Shown here: piece after piece, positions 1-7,308 of the stretch
Numbering within the stretch: position 1 is the first letter of the stretch
Layout of the letters: each line of letters begins with the position of its first letter
From: Eggerthellaceae bacterium UBA5906
GTDB lineage: Bacteria > Actinomycetota > Coriobacteriia > Coriobacteriales > Eggerthellaceae
Assembly: GCA_002431805.1 (NCBI GenBank)
Contig: DJEE01000077.1
Location: 1-13,160, forward strand
Direction: 5' to 3'
Length of the DNA stretch: 13,160 nt
Notes under the pieces: generated by a model
Databases searched by the model: none
What the model was told of the DNA's origin: nothing
What the model saw: only the letters and a program-made list of their open reading frames with translations
Program-made: the position numbers and the translations under genes

Positions 1-494
1 GGATTCTCGAAAAGACGTCGTTTAAGGAGCCGGGTGCGTACCAACGCTCCGATGGCTCTTGGGATTGGTACAACAGCGATGGCGACTGGGATAGGGATGG
101 CGCAATCAGCACAATCCTTTTGACTGCAAATTCTTTGTTGGGCGTCCCCTATGTGTGGTTGGGCGTATATCCGCAAGATGGTGGCATGGATTGCGCGTCG
201 TTTACATGGTACTTGTATCGCCAGCTTGGAATTGACATCGGTTTTGAAACGTACGATCAGATGTACTCCGGCGTTCCCGTGTGGTCGCTGTCCGATGCAA
301 AACCTGGCGACTTAGTTCTGATGTACGACAACGGATGGCCGAATTATGTTCCTGGTTTGTTCGAGCACGTTGTTCTGTATGCTGGCAACGGTATGATTTA
401 CGAAGAGCCAACGTTTGGCGGTCAATGCCAGTACGTGTCCATTTGGTCAAAGGGCATGGGCAACATTAGCATCAGGCGCATTCTTGGCGATTAA
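1..494 (+). CDS. NlpC/P60-family cell-wall hydrolase, C-terminal part (5' end outside window)
   Basis: The frame is open from base 3 to the TAA at 492-494, so the gene begins upstream of the window; the TTG at 120 is internal. The C-terminal domain reads as NlpC/P60, a papain-like peptidase that cuts peptidoglycan stem peptides outside the cell. The block LLGVPYVWLGVYP is followed by the nucleophile in GGMDCASFTWYLY (Cys codon 192-194) and by the catalytic His in FEHVVLYAGNGMIY. The Cys motif is DCASF rather than the usual DCSGF/DCSGL, and the usual third polar residue near MIYEEP is not obvious. Just before the domain is a D/W/G/S-rich linker containing DWDRDGAI, which resembles an EF-hand or dockerin calcium loop but lacks an acid at position 12. 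Signal peptide and any wall-binding repeats would lie upstream. The family call is firm; the exact bond cut is unknown. Confidence 0.85.
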   Translation, partial: ILEKTSFKEPGAYQRSDGSWDWYNSDGDWDRDGAISTILLTANSLLGVPYVWLGVYPQDGGMDCASFTWYLYRQLGIDIGFETYDQMYSGVPVWSLSDAKPGDLVLMYDNGWPNYVPGLFEHVVLYAGNGMIYEEPTFGGQCQYVSIWSKGMGNISIRRILGD

Positions 495-499
495 AGTGG

Positions 500-543
500 C
501 GGGAGGCAATTCTGTTGAAAACGGAATCGCCTCCCGTTTTCAA
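500..543 (+). terminator. Rho-independent terminator after the NlpC/P60 gene
   Basis: CGGGAGGC at 500-507 pairs with GCCTCCCG at 529-536. After one A/C mismatch, ATTC at 509-512 pairs with GAAT at 524-527, leaving an 11-base loop. TTTT follows at 537-540. It lies six bases after the stop codon, as an intrinsic terminator should. Its loop and right arm are shared with a competing hairpin (509-549). Confidence 0.8.
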
Positions 544-549
544 CAGAAT
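509..549 (+). repeat. Perfect 16-bp inverted repeat overlapping the terminator (possible antiterminator)
   Basis: ATTCTGTTGAAAACGG at 509-524 is the exact reverse complement of CCGTTTTCAACAGAAT at 534-549, with a 9-base loop. Both arms use bases that also belong to the terminator stem (509-512, 524 and 534-536), so the two RNA hairpins cannot form together. This hairpin is not followed by a T-run. It ends 25 bases before the HipA-like start codon. It could act as an antiterminator, letting transcription of the NlpC/P60 gene continue into 575-1708, or it could be a protein-binding dyad. The repeat is seen directly; the role is inferred. Confidence 0.6.
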
Positions 550-574
550 CGTGTTGATGTAAAGAAGGTGCTAG

Positions 575-1708
575 ATGGAATATGAAATTAGGCATTATGA
601 CACGCCTCTGATACGCTTTTTGGCTAATCCTGAGCAACCTGATGGGGATATACATATCACATGGTTTGATGATGGCCAAAGAAGTATTTTCCCAATAGGG
701 CTTGAGTTGTCGAACGAAGGCGTTGCTTCTTGGATTCGTCATCGAGCGATTCCGAAAAATCGCGCGTTCGTGAGTAGCTTTTTAGCTCGGAACGGGCTAA
801 ATGCAAATAGACCCCTTGCGATTATCGCGCTTTGTAAGGGGCTTTCTTTGAACGATTGCTACTGGGTTGTGCCAGTTGGTTGTACTGATACGTTCGATAA
901 AGTTAACCTATACGATAATCGCATGAGCCGTTTGCTTGCCCAAATTGCTTTCACCGGATACGGAAGTAATGTTCAATCAGGCTTTTCTTCGTCGCCAGAG
1001 TTCACGACAAACGGCATGCTTCCGAAATGCTGGAGAAGAATCAACGGCAAGATTTATCTTTATAAGGGCGGCACCGTTGGGTTTGCGAATTCTGGGTTCG
1101 AGCCTTTTTCGGAGTATTATGCTGCGGATTTGGCTGATGCTCTAGGAATCGGCCACGTTGATTATCGCCTTCATACGTGGAAAGGTATTCTATGCTCATC
1201 TTGTGAGTTGTTTACAAGTAAAGAATATTCCTTTGTCCCGGCTGCAAATCTTGTAAAGTCTGGTGGTTTTGCAGCGGTTTGCGACTTCTATGAGAACATG
1301 GGGTCTATTTACAAGGAAGCCTTTAGCGATATGCTTTCGTTTGATGCTCTTATCTGCAACACAGACCGCCATATGAACAATTATGGCTTTATGGTTGACA
1401 ACCGCAGTAATGAGATTGTTGCGCCTGCTCCCTTGTTTGATCACGGAAACGCTTTATTTCATCAAGCATATGGCGATGATTGGTCGTCTCTTGAGGCTTT
1501 GCAATTATACGCCCGTGCGCAAGATGCCTGCATGTATGGCGATTTCTTTGGGGTGGCAAGACGGCATATGGCTCACGATACGCGGTCAAAAGTTCGAAAA
1601 GCGCTAAACTTTACGTTCAGCCGCAAACCCATCAAAGGGTTTCCACCTGAGCGTTTAGGGCTTATTGAGAAATCGATTCAAAGTAGAGCAAAGCTTCTGC
1701 TTGGGTGA
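575..1708 (+). CDS. HipA-like (CtkA-like) kinase-fold protein
   Basis: A 377-residue protein starts at ATG 575 behind an AAGAAGGTG ribosome site (562-570). The C-terminal half carries the HipA/CtkA kinase-fold signature: YLYKGGT around Lys164 (candidate ATP-binding lysine), the helix FSEYYAADLADAL with Glu180, the catalytic loop NTDRHMNNYG (Asp264, Arg265, His266, Asn269), and the metal-binding PLFDHGN with Asp289. These match the HipA pattern of N-D-R-H-x-x-N followed by D. HipA toxins are Ser/Thr kinases that phosphorylate aminoacyl-tRNA synthetases; CtkA-type relatives are stand-alone kinases. The N-terminal ~150 residues are not recognised. No HipB-like antitoxin gene is next to it, though the upstream gene is cut by the window. 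Base composition is AT-richer than the glycan genes, consistent with transfer. The kinase fold is likely; substrate and toxin role are unknown. Confidence 0.75.
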   Translation: MEYEIRHYDTPLIRFLANPEQPDGDIHITWFDDGQRSIFPIGLELSNEGVASWIRHRAIPKNRAFVSSFLARNGLNANRPLAIIALCKGLSLNDCYWVVPVGCTDTFDKVNLYDNRMSRLLAQIAFTGYGSNVQSGFSSSPEFTTNGMLPKCWRRINGKIYLYKGGTVGFANSGFEPFSEYYAADLADALGIGHVDYRLHTWKGILCSSCELFTSKEYSFVPAANLVKSGGFAAVCDFYENMGSIYKEAFSDMLSFDALICNTDRHMNNYGFMVDNRSNEIVAPAPLFDHGNALFHQAYGDDWSSLEALQLYARAQDACMYGDFFGVARRHMAHDTRSKVRKALNFTFSRKPIKGFPPERLGLIEKSIQSRAKLLLG

Positions 1709-1721
1709 TCGGGCATTAAGT

Positions 1722-1756
1722 AAGCAAGCGGCCTGCGTTTTGTAGGCCGCTTGCTT
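1722..1756 (+). terminator. Hairpin terminator between convergent genes
   Basis: AAGCAAGCGGCCT at 1722-1734 pairs perfectly with AGGCCGCTTGCTT at 1744-1756, and a further C-G pair may close the loop. The plus-strand side continues with a moderately T-rich TGTATTTGC. It lies between the ends of the HipA-like gene and the convergent GT2 gene and could stop transcription from both directions, though the minus-strand side has no clear T-run. Confidence 0.7.
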
Positions 1757-1766
1757 GTATTTGCTA

Positions 1767-2876
1767 TTACTTACCTTCGCGCCTATTGCGTTTGACCAGG
1801 TAGTTTTTGGTGGCGAAGAACGTATTGGCCAGGCCGGTGTTCTTCAGGTTGTACACGCCTTGGCCGACCAGGCCCGCCATGTGGGGCAGGGGGTTGATTT
1901 TGGGGCAGGGGATGCCGCGCAAGCCAGCGTAGAGGCGCTTCATGCCGGGGGATACCTCGTTGTCGGTGAACACCAGGTTGGCATCCATGCGTTCGAACAT
2001 GTGCTTTGCCGCGGCGCGCACATCATCGTGCGTGAGGTCAACTTCCTCGATAATGCCTGACAGATACGTGAATCCGCGGCTGTTGTGGGCGCGCAGGATG
2101 CGCTCATCGGTAACATTCAGACGCTCAAGCACGTCCATCATGTCGTTCCAGCGCTCAAGCGGCAGTAGCGTGTTGGTGTGTGCGAAGTTCTTTGACTTCT
2201 CGGGCGTTTCCTCGCGATAACAATAATATGCAGTGTCGAAATACCCGATGCGGTCGGTTTGGCAGAGCGTTTCCACCAAGAAGGGGTTGTCGGCCCAGCC
2301 GGCGCCTGGGATTTCCTTGAAACGAATGTTGTGCGCATCAAGGAATGATTTGCGGTAAATAGCCGACCAAATGGACGGATGATGGCACAGCAAATGGGCC
2401 GCATCTCCGATGCCGAACGGTTGATGATCGGGATGGATACGGTTCTTGTAGCTGCAGTTCAGCTTACGCTGCTGTTTGGTGTCGGGCATCCAGATGCGCC
2501 AATACGGCGTTTTCACGATATCAAGCAGTGTGCCCTCATCGGCGAACTTCTGCGCGAATGCCAACATGTCTGCGTACATGCCGGACTCAATCCAGTCATC
2601 GGGCTCCACAATGGAAATCCACGTGCCCGTTGCTTCGGCAAGGCCGCGGTTGCACGTGGCGCCATAGCCTTGGTTCTGCTTATCGATGATCTTGATGCGC
2701 TTATCGGCGGCTGCGTAACGCTGCATAGTGGAAAGCGAATCGTCGGTGCTGCCGTCGTTGAGCAGGATGATTTCGAGTTCCTTATGCGTTTGCCCGACGA
2801 TGCTGTCAAGGCATTGCTCCAAATAGGGGCCAGCGTTGTAAATCGGCACGATAACCGATACAAGCGATTCGCTCAT
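1767..2876 (-). CDS. GT2-family glycosyltransferase
   Basis: This 369-residue protein is a GT-A-fold family 2 glycosyltransferase, expected to add a sugar from a nucleotide-sugar donor to a surface-glycan precursor at the cytoplasmic face. The N-terminus VSVIVPIYNAGPYLEQCLDSI is the standard nucleotide-binding start. LLNDGSTDDS places Asp41 at the usual donor-binding position, NQGYGATCNRGL follows, and EPDD at 91-94 is the DXD-type metal site. The C-terminal half includes WADNPFLVETLC and CYREE, typical of EpsJ/WcaA-like enzymes. No membrane segment is obvious. The ATG at 2874-2876 follows an AAAGGA ribosome site. The gene is alone on its strand, diverging from the membrane protein at 2998 and converging on the HipA-like gene. 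Donor and acceptor cannot be told from the sequence. Confidence 0.88.
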   Translation of the reverse strand: MSESLVSVIVPIYNAGPYLEQCLDSIVGQTHKELEIILLNDGSTDDSLSTMQRYAAADKRIKIIDKQNQGYGATCNRGLAEATGTWISIVEPDDWIESGMYADMLAFAQKFADEGTLLDIVKTPYWRIWMPDTKQQRKLNCSYKNRIHPDHQPFGIGDAAHLLCHHPSIWSAIYRKSFLDAHNIRFKEIPGAGWADNPFLVETLCQTDRIGYFDTAYYCYREETPEKSKNFAHTNTLLPLERWNDMMDVLERLNVTDERILRAHNSRGFTYLSGIIEEVDLTHDDVRAAAKHMFERMDANLVFTDNEVSPGMKRLYAGLRGIPCPKINPLPHMAGLVGQGVYNLKNTGLANTFFATKNYLVKRNRREGK

Positions 2877-2926
2877 GTTCGTCCTTTGGTTGTTCTTGCG
2901 CGGTTGCCTGTGGTGCTGCCGCTATT

Positions 2927-2957
2927 TTGCCAAACTCTTCAGATGATAACGTAAAAT
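2927..2957 (+). promoter_or_regulatory. Possible promoter for the DUF6541-like gene
   Basis: TTGCCA at 2927-2932 and TAAAAT at 2952-2957 resemble -35 and -10 boxes, but the 19-base spacer is longer than ideal. They lie in the short divergent spacer, about 40 bases before the start codon. This is a weak call by eye. Confidence 0.25.
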
Positions 2958-2997
2958 ACGGCAAGTATTACTAAACACCATAAGGAAGGTGCCTCCC

Positions 2998-5073
2998 ATG
3001 TGGGGTTTGTTTTTTCTGACGGTTCTTATTGTCGCTGCCTCGCTTTTCTTGCCTGGCTACGCGGTTATGCGCGGGTTTGGCGTGGTGCGTTGCCTGGCCG
3101 TTTCGCTTGCTCCGCTTTTGGGAGTTGCGGCGTACGTTGTTGTGGGAATTGCATATTCGCTGCTTGGCGTTCGGTCGAGCTGGTTAAGCCAGACGGGACT
3201 GCTTTTGGCGGTGAGCCTGGTGGCGTATCTTTCGTTTCGGCGCGGTCGCCGAAACGAAAAGTGCATTGCGTTTGGGCTTTCTGATCATGGAAAGCTTTGC
3301 GGCGGTAAAGTGTCTTTTGATGTGGCGTGCTTGCTCGGGTATCTTGTGTTTGGCTGTGTGTTTGCAGGGGCGCTGTTCGTTTGGTACTTGGGGTCTGCGG
3401 ATTCGTATGCGCAGCAGTTCGATAACATCAGCCATTTGGGGACCATCCAAAGTTTTGTCAACTCGGGTATTTGGTCGCCCTTCTCATCGTCTTTGTATTC
3501 TTCGGCGGCCGATGCAGCTATTGATCCGCTGCCGGGCGGCGGCTTCTATCCGACCGCATGGTATTCAGTGGCTGCGTTGGCGGTTACCTCAACGGGGGTG
3601 TCAACGGCATTTGCCGAGAATGTTGCAAACTTTGTGTTCGTGGCGCTGGTTTTGCCCGCAAGCGTTTTTGCGCTCATGCGGGTGCTGTTTGACGGGCGTA
3701 AAGCCGTTATTCCATTCGGCGCTGTTTGCACGTTACTGTTTGCTGGTTTTCCCTGGATGCTGATTTTCTTTGGGCCGCTGTACCCCAACTTGTCGGCGTT
3801 TTGCATGGTGCCTGCCGCCGCTGCGGTGTTTCTTCTGATGTTCTTGCCTGGTTGTACGCGAGGCCAGCGCGTAGGACTTGCGGTGGTCTTTGCCATAGTA
3901 TTGTTCTCGCTTGCCATCGCTCAACCGAATGCTGTGTTCACGCTTGCCGTCCTTCTTGCGCCGTTTTGCGTGTGGCAGGTATCTCGAATTCCTTTGCTTA
4001 TGAAGTGCGAAGGGAAAAGGCGGGTTGTGCTGCGCGTTGCCTTTGGTGCGGTTGCGGTTTTGTGCATCTACGGTATTTGGATGGCTTGCTACCACGCTCC
4101 GTTTTTGGCTTCGGTGGTGCAGCATACCTGGCAGCCGTACGCTGATATGCTTGAGGCTTTCGAAGACGCCCTGGTTGTTGGGTTTATGGCCGACGGTTCC
4201 CAGATTGTGCTGGCGGTGCTGATTATCGTCGGGGCTGTATGGACGTTGCGGCATCGCCAGTATTTGTGGTTGTCGTTCTCGTATGCTTTTGCCTGCATGA
4301 TCTTCGTGGTGAACGGGTATTCTGATGGCCCGCTTAAGCATATCTTCGCTGGATTTTGGTATACCGACCCATGGCGGTGCGGTGCAATGGCGTCGTTAAT
4401 TGGCTTGTTTTTGGCAGCGATAGGCCTCTACGCGGCGTGGCGTGGAATTGACGCTGCCGTCGGCCGCCTTCGAAATGCAGCGGTTCCGTCTGCGGCTTCT
4501 GCGGCTGTGGCAGGGTGCGTTATGGCGATTGCGGTGCTTGGGTCAACGTTTCCGGGTATTGCCGCTCTTGGTTCGCAAAGCGGTGCCATCGCGTTTCGCT
4601 CGGTGCTGAGCGGCTTGCACGTTGGCGCGTCTGTTGCAACCGTGTACGATGATGCTGAGCAGGCTTTTGTCAAGCAGGTTAAGCAAACCGTGCCATTGGA
4701 CGCTCTTATTATCAATGTTCCCGATGATGGCTCGGCCTTTGCTTTTGCCGCTGATGACTTGCGTACCTACTTCCGCGTTACGCGCGACTATGACGTGCCG
4801 AAAGAAACGGCGGAAAGCCGCATCATTCGCAACAGCCTTCGCAATGTTGCCGATAACGTGTACGTCCAAAATGCCGTGCGCTCTATTGGCGCGCAATATG
4901 TATTGCAGCTTGATCAGGGGGAGCCCGGCGTGGAAAGCCCGCATTTGTTTACGTACGAGGATGGCGAAAAATGGCGCGGAATCGACGGCATTCGCGATGA
5001 TACGCCTGGGTTTGAAGTGGTGCTTGCCGAGGGCGACATGCGCTTGTACAAGATAACCGCCGTGGAAGAGTAG
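2998..5073 (+). CDS. DUF6541-like polytopic membrane protein, possible GT-C glycosyltransferase
   Basis: The ATG at 2998 is preferred over an in-frame GTG at 2989, because the ribosome site AAGGAAGG (2982-2989) overlaps that GTG and is well spaced from the ATG. The 691-residue product has about a dozen hydrophobic segments through residue ~525, then a soluble C-terminal domain of ~160 residues, probably extracytoplasmic. The first two helices are near residues 4-24 and 32-57. A basic cytoplasmic loop RRGRR sits at 81-85. A large outer loop contains FDNISHLGTIQSFVNSG (Asp142, His146) and a GGGFYPTAWY block at 180-189. The topology resembles the DUF6541 proteins of Actinobacteria and GT-C enzymes, which take sugars from polyprenyl-phosphate donors. 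The nearby GT2/DUF2304 pair fits that idea. Membrane protein is certain; family is likely; enzymatic role is inferred. Confidence 0.8.
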   Translation: MWGLFFLTVLIVAASLFLPGYAVMRGFGVVRCLAVSLAPLLGVAAYVVVGIAYSLLGVRSSWLSQTGLLLAVSLVAYLSFRRGRRNEKCIAFGLSDHGKLCGGKVSFDVACLLGYLVFGCVFAGALFVWYLGSADSYAQQFDNISHLGTIQSFVNSGIWSPFSSSLYSSAADAAIDPLPGGGFYPTAWYSVAALAVTSTGVSTAFAENVANFVFVALVLPASVFALMRVLFDGRKAVIPFGAVCTLLFAGFPWMLIFFGPLYPNLSAFCMVPAAAAVFLLMFLPGCTRGQRVGLAVVFAIVLFSLAIAQPNAVFTLAVLLAPFCVWQVSRIPLLMKCEGKRRVVLRVAFGAVAVLCIYGIWMACYHAPFLASVVQHTWQPYADMLEAFEDALVVGFMADGSQIVLAVLIIVGAVWTLRHRQYLWLSFSYAFACMIFVVNGYSDGPLKHIFAGFWYTDPWRCGAMASLIGLFLAAIGLYAAWRGIDAAVGRLRNAAVPSAASAAVAGCVMAIAVLGSTFPGIAALGSQSGAIAFRSVLSGLHVGASVATVYDDAEQAFVKQVKQTVPLDALIINVPDDGSAFAFAADDLRTYFRVTRDYDVPKETAESRIIRNSLRNVADNVYVQNAVRSIGAQYVLQLDQGEPGVESPHLFTYEDGEKWRGIDGIRDDTPGFEVVLAEGDMRLYKITAVEE

Positions 5074-5085
5074 GAGATTCTTTCT

Positions 5086-5105
5086 CGATGCCCTGCAGGG
5101 CATCG
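5086..5105. repeat. 20-bp perfect palindrome
   Basis: CGATGCCCTGCAGGGCATCG reads the same on both strands. It lies 12 bases after the stop of the membrane-protein gene and 7 bases before the terminator stem. It has no T-run, so it is more likely a protein-binding site or a 3' mRNA-stabilising hairpin than a terminator. Confidence 0.6.
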
Positions 5106-5112
5106 CGGTATA

Positions 5113-5146
5113 GGCACCGGAGCGGTCGTTCGTTCCGGTGCCTTTT
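5113..5146 (+). terminator. Rho-independent terminator after the DUF6541-like gene
   Basis: GGCACCGGA at 5113-5121 pairs with TCCGGTGCC at 5134-5142. The stem extends through a G-T wobble and two G-C pairs to a 6-base loop, and TTTT follows at 5143-5146. It ends the plus-strand transcript before the convergent GT4 gene, whose stop is at 5157. Confidence 0.85.
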
Positions 5147-5156
5147 GCTCGATACG

Positions 5157-6341
5157 CTAGTGTTGTGCCTGCCCGCAGGCTTGCAGCACAAGTTCGGCTG
5201 TGCGATCCCAAGAGCAAATTTCCCGTACACGTTTGCTTACGGCCTTGCTTTGCGCTTGTAAGGCCTCAGGGCTTGCAAGCGCGGCTTGAAGCGCCGCTGC
5301 GATGGTATCGGGCTCCATATTCGCAATAACGGTACCGAAGCGCTTGTCGGGGATAAGCTCGTCGGTGCCGCCTACGTTTGTGACTATAGAAGGAGTGCCG
5401 CAGGCTGCAGCCTCAAGCAAGGTGGTGGCAAACCCTTCCGAGCGCGAGGGCAGGCAGTATGTATCGGCTTGCAGGAGCAGGGCGGTAAGGTCGGCGCGAT
5501 TGAGCTTCCCGACAAGGTGCAGGTTTGCACCGGCAGCGCCCACCAGCTGCTCCTCGAGTGGTCCTGCACCCGCCATAACTATGTGCACGTTGGCGTTGCG
5601 TTGGGCAAGCAGTTTCGCGGCTTCGGCCAGTTGCAGCACGCCCTTTTCGGGGATGAGCCTGCCGGCTGATGCGACAAACAGTGCGTTGGCAGGGATACCC
5701 AGTTCGGCGCGAAAATTACGCTGCGATGCTCCTGCCGTAAATGCATCAGCGTCGATGGCGTTCGGCAGTTCTCCTGCCGAGACGATTCCGAAATGGTTAA
5801 GCCAAGCACTGGCTTTCTTCGATACGGCATAGCATGTGGGCTGGTAGCGCTTATCGAGTGCGGTCATCGTGTGCTCTACCGCTTCAACCACCGCGTTTAC
5901 GGGTGCGCTTCCCATGGTAAGGTGCGCCGAACCATGCTCAATGAGCACGGGGGTGATGCCATACTTGCGGGCAAATGCCAAGCCAGCAAGCGAAAGCGGG
6001 TAAAAGCGCGTGTTCACCACCACGTAATTGGGGTGACTTTGAGCAAGGCGTTCCAGCGCCGCACGGTATTCTGCATTGCGCTTGGGTACGGGGTAGCGGC
6101 CTTTAAGCACGTTTAGCGCAGGAAGGTGAACGATTGTGACGTTGTCGTGCTGCTCCAGGCTTTCGGCGTTGTGCGTGTTCATGGTAATAACGGTTACGCG
6201 ACAGCCTTTATTCGCTAGCGCTTGCGCTAAGTTTTCCGTATATGTTTCCACGCCGCCCATGCTGGGTGCGTATAAGGCGGAGAATATGCAGACGTGTGGG
6301 GCGTTGGCAGGGCCTGCGTTTGAAGCCGTTTGGGGGTTCAT
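5157..6341 (-). CDS. GT4-family glycosyltransferase
   Basis: This is a GT-B-fold retaining glycosyltransferase of family 4, acting at the cytoplasmic membrane face on a lipid-linked glycan. Starting at the ATG 6339-6341 gives 394 residues beginning MNPQTASNAG, close to the family norm. Key features are the acceptor-domain GGVETYTENLAQAL (29-40), EHG at 135-137, the donor-domain SAGRLIPEKG (225-234, with Arg228 and Lys233), and PSRSEGFATTLLEAAACGTP, in which Glu302 and Glu310 form the E-x7-E motif. The open frame continues upstream to 6470, but the extra residues do not resemble the family and cross the divergent spacer; a GGA-containing ribosome-like site lies about 12 bases before the chosen ATG. 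It diverges from the lipid-sugar GT2 gene at 6610. The sugar used is unknown. Confidence 0.88.
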   Translation of the reverse strand: MNPQTASNAGPANAPHVCIFSALYAPSMGGVETYTENLAQALANKGCRVTVITMNTHNAESLEQHDNVTIVHLPALNVLKGRYPVPKRNAEYRAALERLAQSHPNYVVVNTRFYPLSLAGLAFARKYGITPVLIEHGSAHLTMGSAPVNAVVEAVEHTMTALDKRYQPTCYAVSKKASAWLNHFGIVSAGELPNAIDADAFTAGASQRNFRAELGIPANALFVASAGRLIPEKGVLQLAEAAKLLAQRNANVHIVMAGAGPLEEQLVGAAGANLHLVGKLNRADLTALLLQADTYCLPSRSEGFATTLLEAAACGTPSIVTNVGGTDELIPDKRFGTVIANMEPDTIAAALQAALASPEALQAQSKAVSKRVREICSWDRTAELVLQACGQAQH

Positions 6342-6435
6342 GGTGGTGAATGATCCTTTCGAGGTGCAGCGTTGTCCTATGATACCCCGAAAACCGTGCA
6401 TATTTGCAGGGGATGTGAGCGAAAATCGCGGAGCC

Positions 6436-6470
6436 TTGACCTGGTGAAATGTGGGATATTCCCAGGTCAA
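6436..6470. promoter_or_regulatory. Dyad-symmetric site in the divergent GT4/GT2 spacer
   Basis: TTGACCTGG at 6436-6444 is exactly mirrored by CCAGGTCAA at 6462-6470. Inside, GAA (6446-6448) pairs with TTC (6459-6461) across a one-base bulge. The site lies between two divergent glycosyltransferase genes and could be an operator controlling one or both. Outer arms reading TTGACC on each strand also resemble -35 boxes, but no matching -10 box was found at normal spacing. Confidence 0.45.
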
Positions 6471-6609
6471 AACTTTGCTTAGGGTGCTATGCGGTATGCA
6501 CGGTTTTGGCGTGGCGTGGGTGCATGGTGACGCGTATGGTAAACTATACGGTCGGACCGCTGAAGGGCGTGCGCTAACATGCCGCGTTAGATGGGATAAA
6601 CGAAGGTTT

Positions 6610-7308
6610 ATGGGACATAACCGTATTTTGGCCGTTATCCCGGCCTATAACGAGCAGGACAATATCGTGTCCACTATTGAGGACTTGCGTAAAAATGCGC
6701 TCGGCGTTGATTATGTGGTTATCAATGATGGCTCGAAAGACCGAACGCTTGATATCTGCAAAGAGCGCGGCTACAACTACGTAAGCCTGCCGGTGAACCT
6801 GGGGCTTGCCGGAGCGTTCCAAACGGGAATGCGCTATGCGTACGAACATGGTTACGATTACGCAATCCAGTTTGACGCGGACGGTCAGCATTCCGCAGCG
6901 TACATTCATGAAATGGTGGAAGTTGCCGAGCGCGATGGCGCGAACATTGTCGTGGGCAGCCGTTTCGCTACGCAAAAAAAGCCCGTGTCCGCACGCATGG
7001 CGGGCAGCGTGCTTATCAGCGCTATGATTTTGCTTACCACGCGCAAGCGCATTCAAGACCCCACGTCGGGCATGCGTCTGTTCGACAAAACCATGATTCC
7101 CCTGTTCGCGAACGAGCTCGACTTCGGCCCGGAGCCCGACACCATTTCACTTCTGATGCGCTGGGGTTACAAAGTAGAAGAAGTGCAGGTGGAAATGCGC
7201 GAGCGCACCGCCGGCGAAAGCTATTTGAACTTCACAAAATCCGTTGCGTATATGCTGCGCATGAGCATTTCTATTTTGCTGGTGCAGTGGTTTAGGAGGA
7301 AGAAGTGA
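6610..7308 (+). CDS. GT2 glycosyltransferase of the polyprenyl-phosphate sugar synthase type
   Basis: Starting at ATG 6610, behind GAAGG at 6602-6606, the product is 232 residues and begins MGHNRILAVIPAYNEQDNI, as the family does. The upstream open frame to 6451 adds 53 unrelated residues and is rejected. Motifs are VINDGSKDRT (Asp40), GLAGAFQTGMRYAY, the metal site FDADGQH (88-94), VVGSRF, and QDPTSGMRLFDK (149-160). This matches dolichol-phosphate-mannose-synthase-like enzymes such as GacI, which load one sugar from a nucleotide donor onto undecaprenyl phosphate. The stop codon overlaps the start of the next gene, which encodes a DUF2304 membrane partner. A GT2 next to a small membrane protein is a known functional arrangement (GacI/GacJ in streptococci). 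The sugar is unknown. Confidence in family is high, in the exact reaction moderate. Confidence 0.88.
   Translation: MGHNRILAVIPAYNEQDNIVSTIEDLRKNALGVDYVVINDGSKDRTLDICKERGYNYVSLPVNLGLAGAFQTGMRYAYEHGYDYAIQFDADGQHSAAYIHEMVEVAERDGANIVVGSRFATQKKPVSARMAGSVLISAMILLTTRKRIQDPTSGMRLFDKTMIPLFANELDFGPEPDTISLLMRWGYKVEEVQVEMRERTAGESYLNFTKSVAYMLRMSISILLVQWFRRKK

Noticed and set aside
2379..2954. A 191-codon open frame on the plus strand
   Set aside because: It is antisense to the N-terminal half of the GT2 gene, whose motifs are clear on the other strand.
3733..4341. A 202-codon open frame on the minus strand
   Set aside because: It is antisense to the membrane-spanning part of the 2998-5073 gene; the very high His/Arg/Gln content is what antisense of hydrophobic codons gives.
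4543..5217. A 224-codon open frame on the minus strand
   Set aside because: It lies opposite the C-terminal part of the membrane-protein gene and across its terminator, and its translation has no family features.
6342..6609. N-terminal extensions of the GT4 (to 6470) and the lipid-sugar GT2 (from 6451)
   Set aside because: The two extensions overlap each other on opposite strands, lack family similarity, and both proteins have standard starts at 6341 and 6610.
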